From Pseudomonadota bacterium (lineage in GTDB: Bacteria; Pseudomonadota; Gammaproteobacteria; Burkholderiales; Thiobacillaceae), in assembly GCA_021780975.1 (NCBI GenBank), contig JAJXXS010000090.1, positions 1-9,033 on the forward strand: a stretch of DNA of 9,033 nucleotides, in the 5' to 3' direction. The notes beneath the pieces were generated by a model, which was not told where the DNA came from, did no database searches, and worked only from the letters and a program-made list of their open reading frames with translations. Both the position numbers and the translations under genes were made by a program. Shown piece after piece: positions 5,879 to 9,033 of this stretch. Every line of letters starts with the position of its first letter. Positions within the stretch are counted from its first letter, which is position 1.

Positions 5879-6679
5879 ATGCGTCATCTCAAGCAATTTC
5901 TGACCGGCTTATGCCTGGCCTTCGGCCTTGCCGCCCCCGTATGGGCCGCCGGCACCGTACCCAGCGTCGACCAGGTGTATCAGGCGGCCCATGCGGGCAA
6001 CCTTGGCCAGGCCCAGGCCATGATGCAGCAGGTGCTCGCGGCGCATCCCGGCTCGGCCAAGGCGCACTATGTCGAAGCCCGCCTGTGGGCGGATCAGGGT
6101 GCCTGGCACCGGGCTGCTGCCGAATTCAAGCAGGCGCAAGCGCTCGCGCCCGGGCTGCCCTTCCTCAAACCCGGCGAAGCCAGCCAGTTCAGCCGCGTGC
6201 TCTCCGCGCACGGGGCGGCTCCCGCCAGTGCCGCCGCAAGCAGGAATCTCGTCAACAGGCTCTGGGTCGGTCTCGCGGCAATCGCCGTGCTGGCCTTCGT
6301 CATGCTGCTCTGGCTCAAGCGCCGCCAGGCACGGCAGGTCTACGTGCCGTCCAGCGCCATGCCGCCGCAAGCGCCCGGTGCCTGGCCCAACGCCCCCTAC
6401 CCGGGCCCCAATGCGCCTTATCCGGGGCAGCCCGCGGCGGGCGGCGGCTTCGGCTCCGCGCTGCTCACCGGCCTCGGGGTCGGCGCCGGCATCGCCGCCG
6501 GCGAAGCGCTCGCCGACCGGCTGTTCCAAAGCAACCAGAACACCTCCGCCATGCCCGGCGACTCGTCCGGCTTCATGCCGGGCCAGGATCTGGGCGGCAG
6601 CGACTTCGGCATCCAGGGGGACGACAGCGGCGGCGACTCCTGGGATAGTGGGGGCGGCGACGACGGCGGCGGCTGGTGA
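5879..6679 (+). CDS. Exported TPR-like membrane-anchored protein with Gly/Asp-rich tail, function unknown
   Basis: 266 aa. An N-terminal signal peptide (basic RHLK, hydrophobic 9-22, likely cut after VWA at 21-23) is followed by a TPR-like helical segment (about 29-95: VDQVYQAAHAGNLGQAQAMM, then AKAHYVEARLWADQGAWHRAAAEFKQA, positions 60-86). A hydrophobic segment at 127-146 before LKRRQAR looks like a transmembrane anchor. Then comes a Pro-rich part with a repeated NAPYPG(P/Q) (171-184), a Gly/Ala-rich helix (192-215, GSALLTGLGVGAGIAAGEALADRL), and a tail of Gly, Asp, Ser and Trp (239-266). By the positive-inside rule the TPR part is periplasmic and the tail cytoplasmic. I chose ATG 5879 because the signal peptide starts there; AAGGAG at 5861-5866 is 12 nt upstream. 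ATG 5858 would put seven residues before the signal peptide. TPR regions bind proteins, so a scaffold role is possible. I do not recognise a named family. Confidence 0.75.
   Translation: MRHLKQFLTGLCLAFGLAAPVWAAGTVPSVDQVYQAAHAGNLGQAQAMMQQVLAAHPGSAKAHYVEARLWADQGAWHRAAAEFKQAQALAPGLPFLKPGEASQFSRVLSAHGAAPASAAASRNLVNRLWVGLAAIAVLAFVMLLWLKRRQARQVYVPSSAMPPQAPGAWPNAPYPGPNAPYPGQPAAGGGFGSALLTGLGVGAGIAAGEALADRLFQSNQNTSAMPGDSSGFMPGQDLGGSDFGIQGDDSGGDSWDSGGGDDGGGW
6389..6430 (+). repeat. Two 21-bp in-frame repeat units coding NAPYPG(P/Q)
   Basis: Residues 171-177 (NAPYPGP) and 178-184 (NAPYPGQ) of the TPR-like protein are a tandem duplication. The two DNA copies have drifted mainly at third codon positions (AAC/AAT, CCC/GCG and TAC/TAT differences), so the peptide is kept while the DNA diverges. 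This suggests selection on the linker rather than very recent slippage. Confidence 0.7.
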
Positions 6680-6685
6680 TCGCCG

Positions 6686-8224
6686 TTAACCGACGTAATC
6701 GCTTTCCAGGGTAGCGTCCTCCATGCCCGCCTTGCCCAGGGCGCGCAGCGCCAGGGTAAAGGCGATCGCGACGGCGAAATTCAGCACCAGCGCGTAGAGC
6801 CCGATATAGCCGGGTATGGTCATGCCCCCCAGGTGCAGGGGGTATACGGATTTCTGGAATCCGGTCAGGCTCGCCGCCCAGATGCCCCAGCCCAGCCCTG
6901 CCGCCCACCCGAGCAAGAGTCCCTTGGCGTCGAACCAGCGCGTGTAAAGCCCCGCCACCACCGCGGGCAGCGTCTGCAGAATCAGGATGCTGCCCAGCAG
7001 CTGCAGCTGGATGGCATAGGTGAGCGGCAGAAAGACGACGAACAAGAGCGCGCCGAACTTGACGACTAGAGACACCAGCTTGGCCACTTGCGTCTCGCGC
7101 TCGGGCGTGCAATCCGGCCGCACGAACTCCCGGTAGATATTGCGCGTGAAGAGGTTGGCGGCCGCGATGGACATGATGGCCGCAGGCACCAGGGCGCCGA
7201 TGGCCACGGCAGAGAAGCCTACGCCGACGAACCAGCTGGGAAAGAAATGCAGCATCAGCCCCGGCAGGGCGAACTGCGCCTTGTACTGCGCGAAGTAGGG
7301 AGCAAGCTCGGGCAGCTTGGCGATGCCGGAGGCGTAGGCCACGTAGCCGAGCACGGCGATGAGGCCGAGGACGAAGGAATAGGCCGGCAGGTAGACGCAG
7401 TTGCGGCGCAGGGTATTGGGGCCGTTCGCGCTCAGCACCGCCGTGGCGGCATGGGGGTAGAGCATGAGCGCAAGCGCGGAGCCGAAGGCGAGCGAGACAT
7501 AGAAGGACATCATGCCCGTGCTGTCGGCGGTGGGCGGCGGCAGAAGCAGCTTGTCCTTGGGGATGGCGGCAAAGATGTGGCCGAAGCCGCCCATCTTGAT
7601 CGGCACGACCACCACCAGGGCGATGACGGTGACGTACACCAGCAGATCCTTGACCACCGCGATCATCGCCGGCGCGCGCAAGCCGCTGGTGTAGGTATAG
7701 GCGGCGAGGATGACGAAGGCGATGAGCAGAGGCAGATCGCCGACCAGTCCGTGGGTGGGAAAACCCAGGCCGCCGATCACCACCTGTATGCCGACCAGCT
7801 GCAGCGCGATGTAGGGCATGGTGGCGACGATGCCGGTGAGCGCCAGCGCCAGGCCCAGCATGGGGCTGCCGTAGCGCCCGCGCACGAAGTCGGCGGCGGT
7901 GACGTAGTTGTGCTTGTGCGCCACCGACCACAGGCGCGGCAAGATGGCGAACACCATGGGATAGACCAGCACGGTGTAGGGCAGCGCGAAGAAACCCAGC
8001 GCGCCGGCGCCGAACACCAGCGCGGGCACGGCGACGAAAGTGTAGGCGGTGTAGAGATCGCCGCCGATCAGGAACCAGGTGATCCAGGCGCCGAAGCGCC
8101 GCCCTCCCAGACCCCACTCGTGCAGATGCTTGAGGTCGCCCGCCTTCCAGCGCGCCGAAGCAAAGCCCAGCACCGTGATGAAGACGAAGAGTCCGATAAA
8201 GACAGCCGTGGCGGTGACATTCAT
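6686..8224 (-). CDS. Sodium:solute symporter (SSS family), probably monocarboxylate (MctP-like)
   Basis: 512 aa, about 13 hydrophobic membrane segments, of the SSS/SSF family in the inner membrane. It couples Na+ (or H+) entry to uptake of a small solute. Family landmarks are WGLGGRRFG (37-45), GGDLYTAYTFVAVPA (54-68), VTAADFVRGRYGS (108-120) and YTYTSGLRAPAMIAVVKDLL (176-195), the place of the SSF signature. GGDLYTAYTFVAVPA and the DUF3311 partner recall MctP-type carriers of acetate, lactate, pyruvate and similar monocarboxylates; amino acids cannot be excluded. Its ATG overlaps the TGA of the upstream DUF3311 gene (ATGA), so the two are translated as a unit. GAGGG about 7 nt upstream may help initiation. 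The stop lies 6 nt from the stop of the convergent TPR-like gene, leaving no room for separate terminators. Confidence 0.9.
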   Translation of the reverse strand: MNVTATAVFIGLFVFITVLGFASARWKAGDLKHLHEWGLGGRRFGAWITWFLIGGDLYTAYTFVAVPALVFGAGALGFFALPYTVLVYPMVFAILPRLWSVAHKHNYVTAADFVRGRYGSPMLGLALALTGIVATMPYIALQLVGIQVVIGGLGFPTHGLVGDLPLLIAFVILAAYTYTSGLRAPAMIAVVKDLLVYVTVIALVVVVPIKMGGFGHIFAAIPKDKLLLPPPTADSTGMMSFYVSLAFGSALALMLYPHAATAVLSANGPNTLRRNCVYLPAYSFVLGLIAVLGYVAYASGIAKLPELAPYFAQYKAQFALPGLMLHFFPSWFVGVGFSAVAIGALVPAAIMSIAAANLFTRNIYREFVRPDCTPERETQVAKLVSLVVKFGALLFVVFLPLTYAIQLQLLGSILILQTLPAVVAGLYTRWFDAKGLLLGWAAGLGWGIWAASLTGFQKSVYPLHLGGMTIPGYIGLYALVLNFAVAIAFTLALRALGKAGMEDATLESDYVG

Positions 8225-8445
8225 CGTTCGCCCTCACCGCGTTTGACGACCAGCGTCCTGTAGACCAGGGCGACAAAGACGCCGCTCAAGGGCACCCACA
8301 ACATCTGCCACCAGTAGAAGAACGGAATCCCCCACAATTCCGGTTCCACGCGGTTGAAAAATGGCACGATGAGCACGGCCACGCAGGGGATGGCGAGCAG
8401 CAGCACTTGCAGCCAGCCCAGCGGGCGAACGCTAGGTTTCGACAC
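8221..8445 (-). CDS. DUF3311 small membrane protein, partner of the symporter
   Basis: 74 aa from the GTG start at 8445. Two hydrophobic segments (about 10-26 and 44-63) flank a conserved-looking stretch, FFNRVEPELWGIPFFYWWQM, which is typical of DUF3311. This family is found directly upstream of SSS symporters, and the pair probably forms or stabilises one transport unit, though the small protein's role is not established. The start is decided by AGGAGGAG (8459-8452), 6 nt before GTG. The upstream in-frame ATG at 8508 would add 21 basic, unlikely residues that run through the Shine-Dalgarno. It overlaps the symporter start by 4 nt. Confidence 0.85.
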   Translation of the reverse strand: MSKPSVRPLGWLQVLLLAIPCVAVLIVPFFNRVEPELWGIPFFYWWQMLWVPLSGVFVALVYRTLVVKRGEGER

Positions 8446-8451
8446 GGGAAG

Positions 8452-8459
8452 CTCCTCCT
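8452..8459 (-). promoter_or_regulatory. Shine-Dalgarno AGGAGGAG deciding the GTG start of the DUF3311 gene
   Basis: The minus strand reads AGGAGGAG, then 6 nt, then GTG at 8445-8443. It is nearly the full anti-SD complement and fixes the start as GTG rather than the ATG further upstream at 8508. Confidence 0.8.
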
Positions 8460-8562
8460 GTTTTGTTGTCTTGCGGTGAGCAGGCTTTGCCTTGCGGAAA
8501 CCGTCCACCTGGAGCGCTGCGCCCCTGCCCGCTTCCGCAGGCGCGATTATCCCTCATTGCGG

Positions 8563-8594
8563 GGGCAGGCATGTGCCGCCGCTCCTGCCTGCCC
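8563..8594. promoter_or_regulatory. Strong hairpin GGGCAGGCA / TGCCTGCCC in the divergent region
   Basis: The arms 8563-8571 and 8586-8594 are perfect 9-bp complements around a 14-nt loop. There is no T-run on either strand, so it is not a standard intrinsic terminator. If the transporter transcript starts in the AT-rich island, the hairpin lies in its 5' leader and could act in attenuation or mRNA stability. Confidence 0.35.
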
Positions 8595-8671
8595 AGGGCG
8601 CTGCCGGCAGATCACTGTCGGAAATTTTTACACTTGGGGCCAGAGCGCAGCGACGCCGTTATTTAATTCAC

Positions 8672-8702
8672 GATTAATTATAATTATTTCATTATATTAA
8701 TC
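8672..8702. promoter_or_regulatory. AT-rich near-palindrome in the divergent promoter region
   Basis: GATTAATTATAAT (8672-8684) and ATTATATTAATC (8691-8702) are inverted copies apart from one extra T in the left arm, with TATTTC between them. It sits in an otherwise GC-rich window, between divergent genes, and contains TATAAT (8679-8684) and TATATT (8693-8698), both usable as -10 elements. It could be an operator overlapping promoters, or an UP-element/nucleoid-protein site. No clear -35 was found. Confidence 0.45.
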
Positions 8703-8830
8703 ATATATATAAATAAGCCTCGCGAAATTCAGCACAATCGTTGCTTGCCTCCCCCACCGCACCCAGCGCTGCCGCGCTCGGGCCGGGAATTTCACAACTA
8801 TTTTGTCCCCCCCTCTGGAGGTAATGACTC

Positions 8831-9033
8831 ATGAAAAAGAACCTGCTGTCTCTCGCGATCTGCACCGCCATGGCAGCCGCCCCGCTCTCGGCCCACGCCG
8901 CCTACAACGCCTACCTGAGTGTGCCCAACGTCCCCGGCAGTTCGACCGCCGTCATCAATGGCCAGGCGCTTAAGAACCTCATCCTCGTCAATACCTTCAG
9001 TTGGGGCCTGAGCGTGCCCACCGCCATCGGCAG
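8831..9033 (+). CDS. Secreted Hcp-like protein (T6SS tube family) with Sec signal peptide, C-terminus cut by window edge
   Basis: 67 codons are visible. The first 23 residues form a clear signal peptide (KK, a hydrophobic core, then SAHA, with cleavage expected after AHA at 21-23). The mature part begins AYNAYLSVPNVPGSST and continues with LILVNTFSWGLSVP (50-63). It matches the first two strands of Hcp proteins, where a (F/Y)LxI-x-(G/P)-(I/V)-x-G-x-S segment is followed by a hydrophobic strand and SWG. Classical Hcp is cytoplasmic and stacks into the type VI secretion tube; a Sec signal is not expected for that. This is more likely one of the exported Hcp-domain proteins encoded away from T6SS loci. 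The start is well supported: TGGAGGT at 8816-8822, about 9 nt from ATG. ATG 8824 is out of frame. The family call rests on a short N-terminal part. Confidence 0.65.
   Translation, partial: MKKNLLSLAICTAMAAAPLSAHAAYNAYLSVPNVPGSSTAVINGQALKNLILVNTFSWGLSVPTAIG

Larger units (their letters stand above)
8446..8830. other. 385-nt divergent intergenic region: GC hairpins then AT-rich island
   Basis: The region lies between the minus-strand transporter pair and the plus-strand Hcp-like gene. From left to right it holds the DUF3311 Shine-Dalgarno, two GC-rich inverted repeats (8519-8544 imperfect, 8563-8594 perfect 9-bp arms), a strongly AT-rich island (about 8660-8716) with a near-palindrome, and a long stretch before the GGAGG at 8817-8821. 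Short frames in it have no ribosome binding site and no motif, so I see no gene. Confidence 0.5.

Noticed and set aside
6573..8276. 567-codon minus-strand frame overlapping the symporter, and a 391-codon plus-strand frame at 7088-8263
   Set aside because: Both are shadows of the symporter. The first is extremely Arg-rich and the second is polar (His, Gly, Asp, Gln, Arg), with no membrane segments or domains, while the symporter frame shows clear SSS motifs.
8446..8508. Longer DUF3311 protein starting at ATG 8508
   Set aside because: The AGGAGGAG at 8459-8452 would be inside the coding sequence, and it is ideally placed for the GTG at 8445.
8407..8700. Short plus-strand frames (61 to 97 codons) in the divergent region
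   Set aside because: They run over hairpins and the AT-rich island, with no ribosome binding site and no recognisable sequence.
8700..8716. TA repeat (TATATATA) as a mobile-element target or origin motif
   Set aside because: No inverted terminal repeats, target duplications, transposase or DnaA-box cluster is present; it is better explained as part of the AT-rich promoter region.

Overview
This GC-rich window, with strong G/C third-position bias, looks like a Pseudomonadota chromosome and most likely a betaproteobacterium. The assignment rests on composition and gene families only; no rRNA or marker gene is present. It holds seven complete genes, one candidate leader peptide, and a gene cut at each end. 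I see no insertion sequence, integrase, CRISPR array, tRNA or rRNA.

Left part (1-3393). A lipoate/biotin ligase-family gene runs off the left edge on the minus strand. Across a 292-nt intergenic region lies a plus-strand three-gene operon with 7 to 10 nt between genes. It encodes two different Fe(II)/2-oxoglutarate oxygenases and a two-domain RidA-fold protein of the FkbO/Hyg5/XanB2 chorismatase family. The chorismatase keeps a Cys and a Glu seven residues apart near its C-terminus, as I recall from 3-hydroxybenzoate-forming members. The operon may therefore make 3- (and perhaps 4-) hydroxybenzoate and oxidise a derivative or partner substrate. This is the best candidate for an undescribed pathway here.

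Middle (3394-6679). A 693-aa PAS-PAS-GGDEF-EAL protein follows, with every catalytic motif I could check intact, so it may both make and break c-di-GMP. It is preceded by a 24-codon basic ORF with its own good Shine-Dalgarno that ends in an ATGA overlap with the large gene. Next comes a signal-peptide/TPR-like/single-TM protein with a Gly/Asp-rich tail, after a G/C-rich hairpin.

Right part (6686-9033). A minus-strand pair encodes a DUF3311 small membrane protein and a 512-aa sodium:solute symporter of the monocarboxylate (MctP-like) type, overlapping by ATGA. Divergent from it, across a 385-nt region with a strong hairpin and an AT-rich island carrying a near-palindrome, starts a secreted Hcp-like protein (a T6SS tube family member with a Sec signal peptide) that the window edge cuts off.

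Function calls come from reading motifs in the translations. No database search or structure prediction was run.
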